DNA of 64,000 bases from NCBI GenBank assembly GCA_963779515.1, contig CAVZYN010000013.1, positions 45,488 to 109,487 on the forward strand, in the 5' to 3' direction. Of the stretch, positions 1-8,221 are shown in pieces; positions within the stretch are counted from its first letter, which is position 1; the number at the start of each line of letters is the position of its first letter. This DNA comes from CAVZYN01 sp963779515. GTDB taxonomy: Bacteria > Pseudomonadota > Alphaproteobacteria > Rhizobiales > Hyphomicrobiaceae. The notes beneath the pieces were generated by a model. The model searched no databases and was not told the DNA's origin. It saw nothing but the letters and a program-made list of their open reading frames with translations. Position numbers and translations under genes: made by a program.

Positions 1-115
1 TTGGGAGACGCATGAGATCCTCAGGGAGCTCGGCTACACCGCAACCGAGATCGACGCTTTGACATCATCCGGCGCCGCCCGCCCGCCCGCCAAAACCCGC
101 CCTCGCCCGGTGTGA
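1..115 (+). CDS. CoA-transferase family III, C-terminal fragment
   Basis: Only the last 37 codons lie in the window. In the frame starting at base 2 they read WETHEILRELGYTATEIDAL and end at the TGA at 113-115. The pattern T-x-E-I-L-x-E-L-G-Y-x-x-x-E-I-x-x-L is the usual tail of CaiB/BaiF-type (family III) CoA-transferases. The substrate cannot be told from this piece. The reading rests on a short motif, so the family is likely but not certain. Confidence 0.7.
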   Translation, partial: WETHEILRELGYTATEIDALTSSGAARPPAKTRPRPV

Positions 116-125
116 CGCTTACCTA

Positions 126-328
126 CCCTCTCCCCGTCCTTCACGGGGAGAGGGCGACGATCATGGTGAGCCATGGCGAACCATGATCGTGGGTGAGGAG
201 CAGCCGCTTGCTGGCCGCTGGCCTCGCATGGCGGCTTGATCGCCCGTTTGACGCCAAGGGCCATTGCACGACCCTCTCCACTTGCGTTCCCGGAAGTGAC
301 GCGCGCCGCGCGGCACTATCCGGGATCT
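126..328. repeat. 203-bp intergenic repeat, copy 1
   Basis: This block matches 811-1013 over the same 203 bases with about 11 differences counted by eye. It begins with a palindromic hairpin, CCCTCTCCCCGTCC / CGGGGAGAGGG, and ends at CCGGGATCT. Part of the far end recurs in inverted form at about 39550-39660. No gene is supported inside it. It looks like an interspersed palindromic repeat of the kind common in Hyphomicrobiales. Confidence 0.8.
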
Positions 329-376
329 CCATGTCGAGGGTGCGCACACGGCGCTCAACAACGTCATTTACAATTG

Positions 377-481
377 TCACGGCGTTGGCAGCGGCCGAGT
401 TCGCACGCGTCCTGGCTCGATGATGGTGAGGAACCCGGCGCACCGATCCGCGACCTCGACAACCTTGTCGACCGCATGCAC
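377..481 (-). pseudogene. Remnant of a DUF5615-like toxin, C-terminal part
   Basis: Directly downstream of the DUF433 antitoxin the minus strand reads VHAVDKVVEVADRCAGFLTI followed by IEPGRVRTRPLP and a stop at 377. This resembles the C-terminal strand of DUF5615 (PIN-like, VapC45-type) toxins, the usual partners of DUF433. The N-terminal part with the catalytic aspartates is absent, because the antitoxin stop is immediately upstream. I read it as a toxin lost by internal deletion. The match is short and made from memory of the family. Confidence 0.4.
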
Positions 482-483
482 GC

Positions 484-708
484 CTACCCCGCTGCGGCGA
501 TGCCCTCGTGAGCAAGATAGTCGGCCGCGTAAGCCTGCGCCGCAAGGATATCCTCGGCGGTCAAATGCGGGTAGTTGGCGAGGATATGCTCGACGCTGTC
601 GCCGGCGGCGAGGCAGCGCAGAATGTGCTCGACCGTGATCCTAGTTCCAGCGATCACCGGCTTACCCATCATCACCTTGGGGTCGCGCTTGATGCGGGGG
701 TGGCTCAT
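484..708 (-). CDS. DUF433 family antitoxin
   Basis: The 74-residue product has the DUF433 core: DPKVMMGKPVIAGTRI near residue 9, then VEHILRCLAAGDSVEHIL and YPHLTAEDI. DUF433 is a small helix-turn-helix-like domain, typically the antitoxin of a toxin-antitoxin pair (VapB45 type). AGGAG lies seven bases before the ATG and supports this start. The partner toxin expected directly downstream is reduced to a C-terminal fragment, so this antitoxin appears to be an orphan. It lies between two copies of a 203-bp repeat. Confidence 0.85.
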   Translation of the reverse strand: MSHPRIKRDPKVMMGKPVIAGTRITVEHILRCLAAGDSVEHILANYPHLTAEDILAAQAYAADYLAHEGIAAAG

Positions 709-810
709 GCAGCAGCTCCTGATGCAGTTTCGATCGGCTCACGCCTCAAGTGACAGGTACGATATCAACTCCACCGCATTTTGACAGTCTTTCCGTATGA
801 CGCATCTTCC

Positions 811-1013
811 CCCTCTCCCCGTCCTTCACGGGGAGAGGGCGACGATCATGGTGAGCCATGGCGAACCATGATCGCGGGTGAGGGGCAGCCGCTTGCTGAG
901 CGCTGGCGTCGCATGGCGGATTGATCGCGCGTTTGACGCCAAGGGCCATTGCACGACCCTCTCCACTTGCTCTCCCGGAATTGACGCGCGCCGCGCGGCA
1001 ATATCCGGGATCT
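811..1013. repeat. 203-bp intergenic repeat, copy 2
   Basis: Same length and orientation as 126-328. Homology to the inverted copy near 39550-39660 continues a further 60-70 bases to the right of this block, with shared CGCGCGATTGG and GATCCCGG. The two direct copies bracket the DUF433 gene, so recombination between them would delete it. No coding signal was seen here. Confidence 0.8.
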
Positions 1014-1157
1014 TCACCTCGCGCGATTGGAGCGCCGAGCGTGCCCCACCGTTCCGCGAACGATCCCGGCTCGCGCGCTGATCGCGCTTGGCCGGGAACG
1101 CAGATGGAGAGTCTTGTGCCACGTCTTTTGTGGGCTGGGCACGACTTCATGCTTGCA

Positions 1158-1391
1158 TCAAGACTTCTTCTTCGATGTTTTCTTCGCATCCGGATCGTCG
1201 CTGCAGGTCGTCTCGGTGAACCTGGTGCATCGTTCGCGACGCTGCTTGCTCCAAGGCAGTGTTTGAAAAGAAGCACTGTCCGCTCTCATGCAGGAACACC
1301 CATCAAAAGCTAATTGAGCCTGAGCTTGGTTGGGGAAACCTTGCCCCACCAGCACGACAACCGCCGAAGCGGCGATAAATCGACTAAGCAT
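1158..1391 (-). CDS. Small secreted cysteine-containing protein
   Basis: The 77-residue product starts with a classical signal peptide, MLSRFIAASAVVVLVGQGF, with likely cleavage after the QAQA near residue 25. The mature part is about 50 residues, has four cysteines (in GCSCMR, RERC and TTCSDD) and ends in a lysine-rich tail, KKTSKKKS. AGAGG lies about nine bases before the ATG. I do not recognise a family. Export and possible disulfides suggest a periplasmic or secreted role, but no function is assigned. Confidence 0.6.
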   Translation of the reverse strand: MLSRFIAASAVVVLVGQGFPNQAQAQLAFDGCSCMRADSASFQTLPWSKQRRERCTRFTETTCSDDPDAKKTSKKKS

Positions 1392-1622
1392 TTGTGAATT
1401 CCTCTAAAAATACGTTGGACCTTTCGCATCGCAAAACGCGGCATCTCCCAACTATTTGGAGATCTATTGGTGTTCGAAACATGCGATCACCCCAAACTAC
1501 ATACAATCCTGGCAATGAAATCGCGAGCATGAATTGTCCGTCAAGCAGCGAACAGCAGATTACACAATCACATCCGACTGATAGCACTACTGCCGTCAGA
1601 TAAGCAGCCGCTTGGGTGGAGC
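1392..1622. other. Intergenic, no gene seen
   Basis: This stretch is less GC-rich than its surroundings and has only short open frames without homology I recognise. It would hold the promoter of the small secreted protein on the minus strand and that of the interrupted nitronate monooxygenase on the plus strand. No clear -35/-10 pair stands out. Confidence 0.4.
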
Positions 1623-1670
1623 ATGTTCAAGACTTGGGTCAATGATGTCCTTGGCATAGACGTTCCAATC
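1623..1670 (+). pseudogene. Nitronate monooxygenase, 5' part cut off by an IS
   Basis: From ATG 1623 the frame reads MFKTWVNDVLGIDVPI and stops exactly at the IS1595 left end. The frame resumes after the element, where the right flank repeats VPI and continues VMAPMGRSADPALAAAV. Joined, this gives the normal N terminus of a nitronate monooxygenase. GGTGGAG just before the ATG may serve as the ribosome binding site. The insertion separates the first 16 codons from the rest. Confidence 0.85.
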
Positions 1671-1692
1671 ATACCTATCCCCTTAGTTCAGG
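1670..1692. repeat. IS1595 left terminal inverted repeat
   Basis: It starts CATACCTATCCCC and runs to TTAGTTCAGG. It pairs with 2699-2721 with one mismatch (a C in the C run here against T in the complement of the right end). Confidence 0.9.
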
Positions 1693-1733
1693 CGTAATTG
1701 CGCGCTACGTGAGTTCAACCAAGGAGTTGGATC

Positions 1734-2708
1734 ATGACCGACACACTGCCGGACGATCTGTGGCGTGACTTCCCGAAGACCGCGACCGAGTTTGATGCGC
1801 GCTTTTCGTCCGAAGCGGACTGCCGCTCCTACTGGATCCAGGCCCGCTGGGGCGGCAAACCTGCATGTGCCCGTTGCGAGAGCACGCGTGTGTGGACGAT
1901 CCGCAAAGGCACCACGTTCGAGTGCGCCGAATGCCACCATCAGACGAGCCTGACGTCCGGCACCGTGCTGGAGAAGACGCGCAAACCGTTGAAGGTGTGG
2001 TTCCGCGCCATCTTCGAGATCTCGGTGCGGCGCACCGGCGTTTCGGGCAAGGATTTTCAGCGCATCATGGGCTTTGGTTCTTACGAGACGGCCTGGACGT
2101 GGCTGCACAAGCTGCGCTCGGCGATGGTCAGATCCGAAAGCGAGCCGCTCGGCCCTTTCGTCGAGATGGACGAGGCGCTGGTGGGCGGCAAAGGCGGCCC
2201 ACACAAGCAACTCGTTCTGGTGGCGGCGGAAAAAGACGCCAAGACAGGATTGGGGCGCGTGCGCCTCGCTCACGCCGAGACCAATGACGCTGACACGTGC
2301 AAGCGCTTCGCTGACGGCGAATTGGCCGCCGACGCTGGCGTCGTGACCGACGGCCACGCTGGCTACAACGACAAGAGCCTCGGCGAGCGGTCACACGACG
2401 CGGTGATCCAGACCAAGGCCGAGAAGCGCGAGGCCGACGCCGTGCAGATGTGCCACTGGACGATCTCGCTGTTGAAGCGCTGGCTGATCGGCACGCACGC
2501 GGGCGCTGTGAAGCCGAAGCATCTGCAGGCCTATCTCGACGAGTTCGCGTTCCGCCACAACCGGCGCCGCACCAACGGCGTCGCGCGCATCGCCGCTCGT
2601 GTCATCGAAAGTGTCGTTGCCAAGCCGCCGATCACCATGCGCAACCTCGTCGACCAAACCCGGCCGCATCGCCGCTTCAACTCAATTCAAACGGCCAACC
2701 TGAACTAA
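1734..2708 (+). CDS. IS1595-family transposase
   Basis: The 324-residue protein has an N-terminal zinc ribbon (C45xxC48 and C64xxC67) followed by an ISXO2-like DDE domain: FVEMDEALVGG around D146, VVTDGHAGY near residue 214, and FRHNRRR in the C-terminal third. This order of zinc ribbon then ISXO2 domain defines the IS1595 family. It is the only gene of the element and appears full length, so the IS may still be active. No disruption was seen. Confidence 0.95.
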   Translation: MTDTLPDDLWRDFPKTATEFDARFSSEADCRSYWIQARWGGKPACARCESTRVWTIRKGTTFECAECHHQTSLTSGTVLEKTRKPLKVWFRAIFEISVRRTGVSGKDFQRIMGFGSYETAWTWLHKLRSAMVRSESEPLGPFVEMDEALVGGKGGPHKQLVLVAAEKDAKTGLGRVRLAHAETNDADTCKRFADGELAADAGVVTDGHAGYNDKSLGERSHDAVIQTKAEKREADAVQMCHWTISLLKRWLIGTHAGAVKPKHLQAYLDEFAFRHNRRRTNGVARIAARVIESVVAKPPITMRNLVDQTRPHRRFNSIQTANLN

Positions 2709-2721
2709 AGGGATAGGTATG
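2699..2721. repeat. IS1595 right terminal inverted repeat
   Basis: It reads CCTGAACTAAAGGGATAGG and on to TATG, the reverse complement of the left end apart from one base. The target-site duplication follows immediately. Confidence 0.9.
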
Positions 2722-3655
2722 CGTTCCAATCGTCATGGCTCCGATGGGACGGTCGGCAGATCCAGCACTGGCGGCAGCGGTCAGCGAAGCCGGCGCGCTC
2801 GGAACACTTGCCGCCATGGCAGCGGAGCCCGATGCTCTGCGCGAAAAAATCAAACAGGTGCGTGCGAACACCAACCGGCCATTCGGTGTCGGTTTCATCA
2901 CATATCAACTTGGAGCCCGGCCACCCCATTTTGAAATCGCGATGGAAGCCCGCGTCCCAGTTGTAACACTGTCTTTCGGTGACCCGTCAGCTTGGATACC
3001 ACGCGTTAAAACATCCGGCGCCAAAGTTGTGTGCCAAGTGCAGTCGTTCGATCTGGCGAAACGGGCGATCGAGGCAGGCGCCGATGTTGTCTGCACCCAA
3101 GGAAACGAGTCCGGCGGTCACACAGGGCGGGAGAATCTAATCCCTTTTCTTGTACAGACCGTCACGGCATTTCCGCACGTGCCCGTAATTGCTTCAGGAG
3201 GTATCACTTGTCCGCGCAGTTTCGCCTCCGTGCTTGCCGCTGGCGCCGAAGGCGCGTGGATCGGCACGGCTTTCCTGATGGCCAAGGAGGGCGAAGCGGT
3301 GCGGCCAGTGACGCGCGAGGCAATTCTGAATTCAAATGGACGCGATACTGTCTTCAGTTCGGCGACCGATCACGTCATGGACCATGGCCTCAAGCGGCCT
3401 GGCTGGCCGGAGACAGTAGCGGTGCGCCACAAGCCGAACGAGATTACTGAAACATGGGGCGGACGAGAAGACGAACTCGCGAATTCGCCCGAGGTGCTGG
3501 AAGCCTACTACAAGCGAATGTCCGAAAATGATCGAGCGGTCGCGATGATCTACTACGGGCAAGGTGCAGGCATGATCAACGAGGTCAAGAGTGCCAAGCA
3601 GATCGTGGACGATCTTGTCTTGGGAGCTTTGAAGCGCCTCCGAAGCTTCGCTTAG
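2722..3655 (+). pseudogene. Nitronate monooxygenase, 3' part after the IS
   Basis: The frame continues the interrupted gene for more than 300 codons. It has the flavin-binding features of the NMO/2-nitropropane dioxygenase TIM-barrel family: MAPMG at the first strand, CTQGNESGGHTG, VIASGGI and GAEGAWIGTAFL. Such enzymes oxidise alkyl nitronates using FMN. ATG 2735 could start a shortened product, but it would lack the first strand and the native start region, so loss of function is likely. The inactivating event is the IS insertion at codon 16/17. Confidence 0.88.
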
Positions 3656-3984
3656 TCTCGGATCGGTCGACGTTGAGGGAAGATCGTCTCCTATGGGTCT
3701 GACAGTTCCACCGATCGCGCGGCCCTTCCTTCTCCCCACCCTTCAGTGGGAAGAAGGTGCCCGCCCTGCGCGAAGCGCAAAAAGGGATGGGGGCGGATGA
3801 GGGACAGCCGCTTGCTCGGGCGAAGTTCGATCCCGCAATCCGTCAGATGCTGAAGCGGCAACCGAGCAAGCGGCCGCCCCTCACCCACGTCGGCGTGCTT
3901 TGCTTCGCGTGCACGCCGTCGTCACCCTCTCCCCGTGAAGGACGGGGCGAGGGAAGGACGCAACGCCTTCGACGCGCCACCCCC
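3656..3984. repeat. Intergenic palindromic repeats
   Basis: No gene is supported. The stretch holds two hairpin-type repeats: CCTTCTCCCCACCC / GGGAAGAAGG near 3726-3755 and CCCTCTCCCCGTGAAGGACG near 3925-3953. The second resembles the hairpin that opens the 203-bp repeats at 126 and 811. CAGCCGCTTGCT, also found in those repeats, recurs near 3806. The region lies between the convergent NMO and dihydroorotase genes. Confidence 0.6.
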
Positions 3985-5315
3985 TTACACCCCCTCATAA
4001 AACCTGACCGGCTCGCCGTTTGCCGCGGCCGCGATCTTGCCCTCCCACATCGCCCGCTGTCCGCGCACCACCGTGCCGACCGGCCAGCCCGTGACGCGCA
4101 TCCCGTCATACGGCGTCCACGCGCAGCGCGACTCGATCCAATCGTGCCGGATCGTCTCCGTCCGCTTCAAATCGACGACCGTCAGATCCGCGTCATACCC
4201 GACCGCGATCCGCCCCTTACCGCGCAATCCAAAAATCCGCTGCGGCCCCGCACTCGTCAGATCGACGAACCGGGCCAGCGACAGCCGCCCCGCGTTGACG
4301 TGATCGAGCATCACCGGCACCAGCGTCTGCACGCCCGTCATCCCCGAATGGCTCTCCGGATACGGGTGATCCTTCTCCTCGCGCGTATGCGGCGCGTGAT
4401 CCGATCCGAGCACATCGACGGTGCCATCCGCGATGCCCGCCCAGATGCCGGCCTGATGCCGCGCATCCCGCACCGGCGGATTCATCTGCGCGTAGGTGCC
4501 GAGCCGCTCGTAGCAGTCCGGCGCAACGAGCGTCAGATGATGCGGCGTCACCTCGCAACTCGCCCACTCTTTATGATCGCGCAGATACACGATCTCATTC
4601 GCCGTCGAGATGTGCAGCACATGCACGCGCTTGTGATGCTTCTCCGCCAATCCCACCAGCCGCCGCGTCGCGATCATCGCCGCCTCTTCGTCGCGCCATA
4701 ACGGGATGCGTCGATGGATCGCCATGCTTGCGCACACCGGCGCGCGCGCGCAACCGCATCTCGTCTTCCGAATGAAACGCCGCCCGCCGCGAAATCCCCG
4801 CGATGATCTTGTCGAGCGACGGCCTCATCCTCGACCAGCAGATCCCCCGTCGATGCGCCCATGAAAACTTTGATGCCCGCCGACGCCTCCAGCTTCTCGA
4901 GCATCGGGATATCGCCGATATTCTCCCGCGTCCCGCCGACGTAGAACGCAAAGTCACAGAACATCCGGTGCCGCGCGCGGCGCACCTTCTCCGCCAGCGT
5001 CGCAGCACTCGTCGTCAACGGCTTCGTATTCGGCATCTCGAACACCGCCGTCACGCCGCCCATGACAGCCGCGCGACTGCCCGTTTCGAGATCCTCTTTG
5101 TGATCGAGCCCCGGCTCGCGAAAGTGCACCTGGCTGTCGATCACCCCCGGCAGGATGTGCAAATTCTTGGCGTCCACGATCTCGGCTGCCGTCGCCGTTC
5201 CGAGCTGCCCCAGCGCGGCGATCCGCCCATTCTTGATCGCGATGTCGCGCACGCCCGCGCCGTCGTGATTGACGACCGTCGCACCCTTGAAAACAAGGTC
5301 GTATGTCTCTGACAT
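3985..5315 (-). pseudogene. Dihydroorotase-family amidohydrolase, two frameshifts
   Basis: Three overlapping frames together give a complete dihydroorotase-type protein of about 443 residues. The N-terminal frame has the metal-binding DSQVHFREPG and the GASTGDLLVED segment. The middle frame has SLDKIIAGISRRAAFHSEDE. The C-terminal frame has WRDEEAAMIATRRL, VLHISTANE and the metal-ligand segment VLGSDHAPHTREEK. Frames break near 4817-4822 and 4698-4704, each by one extra base. The length is 3n+2, which fits two insertions. Since neighbouring essential genes show the same defect, this may be an intact gene with sequence errors. Members either make dihydroorotate for pyrimidine synthesis or act on related cyclic amides. 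It is divergent from ygfZ. Confidence 0.85.
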
Positions 5316-5474
5316 TGTGCGTGCTCCCGCCCAAAACTGCGACTTGGCTGCGTCATGGCTTGCGCGATCCGCGCCACGCCCTTACCTGTTGCGGCCGAGT
5401 ATAGCAGAACCGCCCGCCTGACCAGGTAAACTGACTAGGTGAGGCCCACCCGTCGAGAGAGGACGTCCGCCACG

Positions 5475-6350
5475 ATGTCCACCGCGAAAATCGCACTTTT
5501 GGAAGATCGCGGCGTCGTCAGCGTCAGCGGCGCCGACGCGCGGTCGTTCCTTGACAACCTCATCACCAACGACATGGCCGTGCTGGAAAGAGAGCCCGCA
5601 CTCTTCGCAGCCCTTCTCACACCGCAAGGCAAAATCCTGTTCGAGTTTTTCGTGATCCGCGTCAACGACCAGTTCCTGCTGGAGACCCAGCGCGAGAAGG
5701 CGGCCGAACTCGCCAAGCGGCTCGGCATGTACAAACTCCGCGCCAACGTCGCCATCGAAGACATCTCGGCGAACGGCGTCACGGTCGCGGCCTGGGGCGG
5801 CGTGGCGCCAGAGATGTTGCTCACCATCGCCTTCGACGATCCGCGTGACCCGCGGCTGGGCCAACGCTTCCTGGTCCCTTTGTTGGCCGCAAAGCAGATG
5901 GACGATTGTCTCGACGCCGCCGCCTATCACGCGCATCGCGTCACCCTCGGCATCCCCGAAGGCGGCAAGGACTACGCTCTCGGCGACGCCTTCCCACACG
6001 AAGCCAACCACGACCTGCTCGACGGCGTCTCCTTCACCAAAGGCTGCTTCGTCGGCCAGGAAGTCGTCGCCCGCATGCACAACAAGACGGTCGTGCGCAA
6101 ACGCGTCGTGAAAATATCCGGCGCCACGCTCACATCAGGCGCCGAACTGAAACTCGGCGACGCCGTCATCGGCACCGTCGGCACCGTCGCCGGCACCTCC
6201 GCCCTCGCCCTCCTCCGCCTCGACCGCGCCGCCGAAGCCGAGGACAAGAACCTCCCCATCATCGTCGACGGCGTGGCCATCACAATCGCGCCGGAGATGA
6301 TCAAAATGTACCGCGACAGCGTCGCCAACAAACCCGTGATCGACCTATGA
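5475..6350 (+). CDS. ygfZ: YgfZ/GcvT-domain folate-binding protein
   Basis: A 291-residue protein from ATG 5475 (MSTAKIALLE). It has the signature KGCFVGQE at residues 189-196, diagnostic of YgfZ (IbaG/COG0354). YgfZ binds tetrahydrofolate and supports maintenance of certain Fe-S enzymes such as MiaB. A longer frame upstream exists, but the start chosen matches family length. It overlaps the next gene by ATGA (6347-6350), suggesting translational coupling, and is divergent from the dihydroorotase-type gene. Confidence 0.9.
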   Translation: MSTAKIALLEDRGVVSVSGADARSFLDNLITNDMAVLEREPALFAALLTPQGKILFEFFVIRVNDQFLLETQREKAAELAKRLGMYKLRANVAIEDISANGVTVAAWGGVAPEMLLTIAFDDPRDPRLGQRFLVPLLAAKQMDDCLDAAAYHAHRVTLGIPEGGKDYALGDAFPHEANHDLLDGVSFTKGCFVGQEVVARMHNKTVVRKRVVKISGATLTSGAELKLGDAVIGTVGTVAGTSALALLRLDRAAEAEDKNLPIIVDGVAITIAPEMIKMYRDSVANKPVIDL

Positions 6351-6952
6351 GCTCAAAACTGACGCGTTGCACCTGGGCCGGCATCGATAATTCCGAATAC
6401 GCGCGCTATCACGACGAAGAATGGGGCATCCCCCACGCCGACGACCGCCGCCTGTTCGAAAAACTCATCCTCGAAGGCTTCCAGTCGGGCCTCTCCTGGC
6501 TGACGATCCTGAAAAAGCGCGACAACTTCCGCCGCGCCTTCCACGACTTCGACGCCGAAAAAATCGCCCGCTACGGCGCCAAGGATGTCGCCCGGCTGAT
6601 GGCCGACGCCGGCATCATCCGCAACAAACTCAAGGTCGAAGCCTCCATCGACAACGCCAAGGCACTCTTGAAACTGTCGGAGAAAACCTCGCTCTCAGCC
6701 TTTCTCTGGAGCCATCTCGACGGCAAACCGCTGATCCACAGCCGCGCCAGCTCCAAGGAGGTCCCAGCCGTCACCGATGAATCGACGGCCATTTCCAAAG
6801 CCCTGAAGAAGGAAGGCTTCCGCTTCGTCGGCCCAACCACGCTCTACGCCTTCATGCAATCCGTCGGCATGGTCAACGATCACCTCGTCACCTGTCATCG
6901 ACACGCCCCCTGCGCCAAGCTGCAGCGCGCCTTCAAGTTGCCGAAGCGATGA
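6347..6952 (+). CDS. tag: DNA-3-methyladenine glycosylase I
   Basis: The 201-residue product aligns end to end with Tag, which removes 3-methyladenine from alkylated DNA in base-excision repair. Zinc ligands are visible: C8 (RCTW), the His of YHDEEWG near residue 22, and the C-terminal H/C pair in CHRHAPC. The helix-hairpin region LEGFQSGLSWLTILKKR and DAGIIRNKLKV are conserved. The start codon overlaps the ygfZ stop, so the two are probably co-transcribed. Confidence 0.95.
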   Translation: MSSKLTRCTWAGIDNSEYARYHDEEWGIPHADDRRLFEKLILEGFQSGLSWLTILKKRDNFRRAFHDFDAEKIARYGAKDVARLMADAGIIRNKLKVEASIDNAKALLKLSEKTSLSAFLWSHLDGKPLIHSRASSKEVPAVTDESTAISKALKKEGFRFVGPTTLYAFMQSVGMVNDHLVTCHRHAPCAKLQRAFKLPKR

Positions 6953-6959
6953 CCAAGCG

Positions 6960-7565
6960 ATGACCACGCAAAAACCGCCGCCGCGCGCCTGGCAACGCAT
7001 GCTCTCCGGCCGCCGCCTCGATCTCCTCGATCCCTCGCCGCTCGACATCGAGATCGAGGACATCGCCCACGGCCTCGCGCGCGTCGCCCGTTGGAACGGC
7101 CAGACACTTGGCGATCATACATTCTCAGTCGCGCAGCACACGCTGATCGTCGAAGAGATTTTCTCGGCCAGCCATCCGAACCTGGACCGCGACGCACGCC
7201 GCGCTGCGCTCTTGCACGACGCGCCCGAATACGTCGTCGGCGATCTCATCAGCCCCTTCAAGGCCGCCATCGGCCTCGACTACAAGGCCTTCGAGAACCG
7301 CCTGCTCGCCGCCATCCATCGCCGCTTCGGACTTCCCGAGGTGCTCGCTCCCGAGCTCACGCAAAAGATCAAGGACGCCGACCGCACCGCCGCATACTTC
7401 GAAGCCACCGCACTCGCCGGCTTCGCCCACGACGAAGCCGAGCGCTTCTTCGGCAAGCCCAATCTGACAGCCGTGCTCACTAAAAAACTGACGCACCTCG
7501 AAGCGCGTCCACTGGCGGAAATTCAGGCGGCCTTCCTCGACCAATTCGAAAATCTCTCGGAGTAA
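6960..7565 (+). CDS. HD-domain phosphohydrolase (YfbR-like)
   Basis: The 201-residue protein carries the HD-superfamily metal-binding residues: FSVAQHT, the HD doublet in LLHDAPEYVVGDLISPFK and the late Asp in KIKDADR. Related proteins include 5'-deoxynucleotidases, so a nucleotide-cleaning role is possible but not shown. It starts seven bases after tag and precedes the tyrosine phosphatase by two bases, making a compact ygfZ-tag-HD-phosphatase operon. Confidence 0.85.
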   Translation: MTTQKPPPRAWQRMLSGRRLDLLDPSPLDIEIEDIAHGLARVARWNGQTLGDHTFSVAQHTLIVEEIFSASHPNLDRDARRAALLHDAPEYVVGDLISPFKAAIGLDYKAFENRLLAAIHRRFGLPEVLAPELTQKIKDADRTAAYFEATALAGFAHDEAERFFGKPNLTAVLTKKLTHLEARPLAEIQAAFLDQFENLSE

Positions 7566-7567
7566 CC

Positions 7568-8083
7568 ATGCCGCGCATTCACGTCTGTTCCCTTGATCGC
7601 GTCCCCGAAGCGGTGGCCCGTCTTGGCGCCTCGCGGCTCGTCACACTGCTGCGCGAACCGCCGGTGCCGACTCCTGCGAGCCTCGCGCCGGATCATCATT
7701 TGCGCCTCGCCATGAACGACATCGCCGCACCGCAACACGGCATGGTGCATCCGGGAGCAGAACACATCGAAGAGTTGCTGCACTTCGTCCGCGCCTGGGA
7801 CCAGCGCGCACCGATGGTCATCCATTGCTGGGCCGGCATCAGCCGCTCGACGGCCGCCTGCTTCATTACGCTCTGCGCCTTGAACCCGGCGCGCGCCGAG
7901 GTTGAATTCGCGCGCGAAATTCGCAGCATATCGCCGCCCGCAACGCCGAACGCGCTTATGATTCGGCTGGCCGACGATCTGCTGCAGCGGCGTGGACGCA
8001 TGCGCGCGGCGATCGACTCCATTGGCCGCGGAGAAGAAGCAGCAGTCGGAACACCTTTCAGCATTCCGGCGACAACCGATTGA
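7568..8083 (+). CDS. Tyrosine phosphatase-family protein
   Basis: The 171-residue product has the P-loop of cysteine-based phosphatases, HCWAGISRSTAA, which fits C-x5-R-[ST]. The upstream segment MNDIAAPQHGMVHP could supply the general acid Asp. It resembles a small family conserved in Hyphomicrobiales beside HD hydrolases. Substrate unknown. It is the last gene of the ygfZ-tag-HD block. Confidence 0.85.
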   Translation: MPRIHVCSLDRVPEAVARLGASRLVTLLREPPVPTPASLAPDHHLRLAMNDIAAPQHGMVHPGAEHIEELLHFVRAWDQRAPMVIHCWAGISRSTAACFITLCALNPARAEVEFAREIRSISPPATPNALMIRLADDLLQRRGRMRAAIDSIGRGEEAAVGTPFSIPATTD

Positions 8084-8221
8084 AATTCAGACGTTTTTAT
8101 ATCGTTGCGTCACGACTCTGCCTCAATTATGGTCAGTTTTGATTATCTCTTTTGCCCAAAATTGCCATGATTGGCACTTACTCCATTTTTCAAGTTCTTC
8201 TTCAAACGTTTGGGGATCATC

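Larger units (their letters stand above)
1670..2721 (+). mobile_element. IS1595-family insertion sequence
   Basis: A 1.05-kb element with one transposase gene and near-perfect terminal inverted repeats (left 1670-1692, right 2699-2721, starting CATACCTATCC, one mismatch). It is flanked by the direct repeat CGTTCCAAT at 1661-1669 and 2722-2730; a further C at 1670 and 2731 makes the exact edge ambiguous by one base. IS1595 elements usually duplicate 8 bp, so the 9-10 bp seen is close. The intact ends and target duplication point to a fairly recent insertion. Confidence 0.92.

Noticed and set aside
3757..4701. A 314-codon open frame on the plus strand
   Set aside because: It runs antisense to the dihydroorotase-type gene, has an Arg/His/Pro-rich composition and starts inside a palindromic repeat. 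It is a shadow of the real gene.
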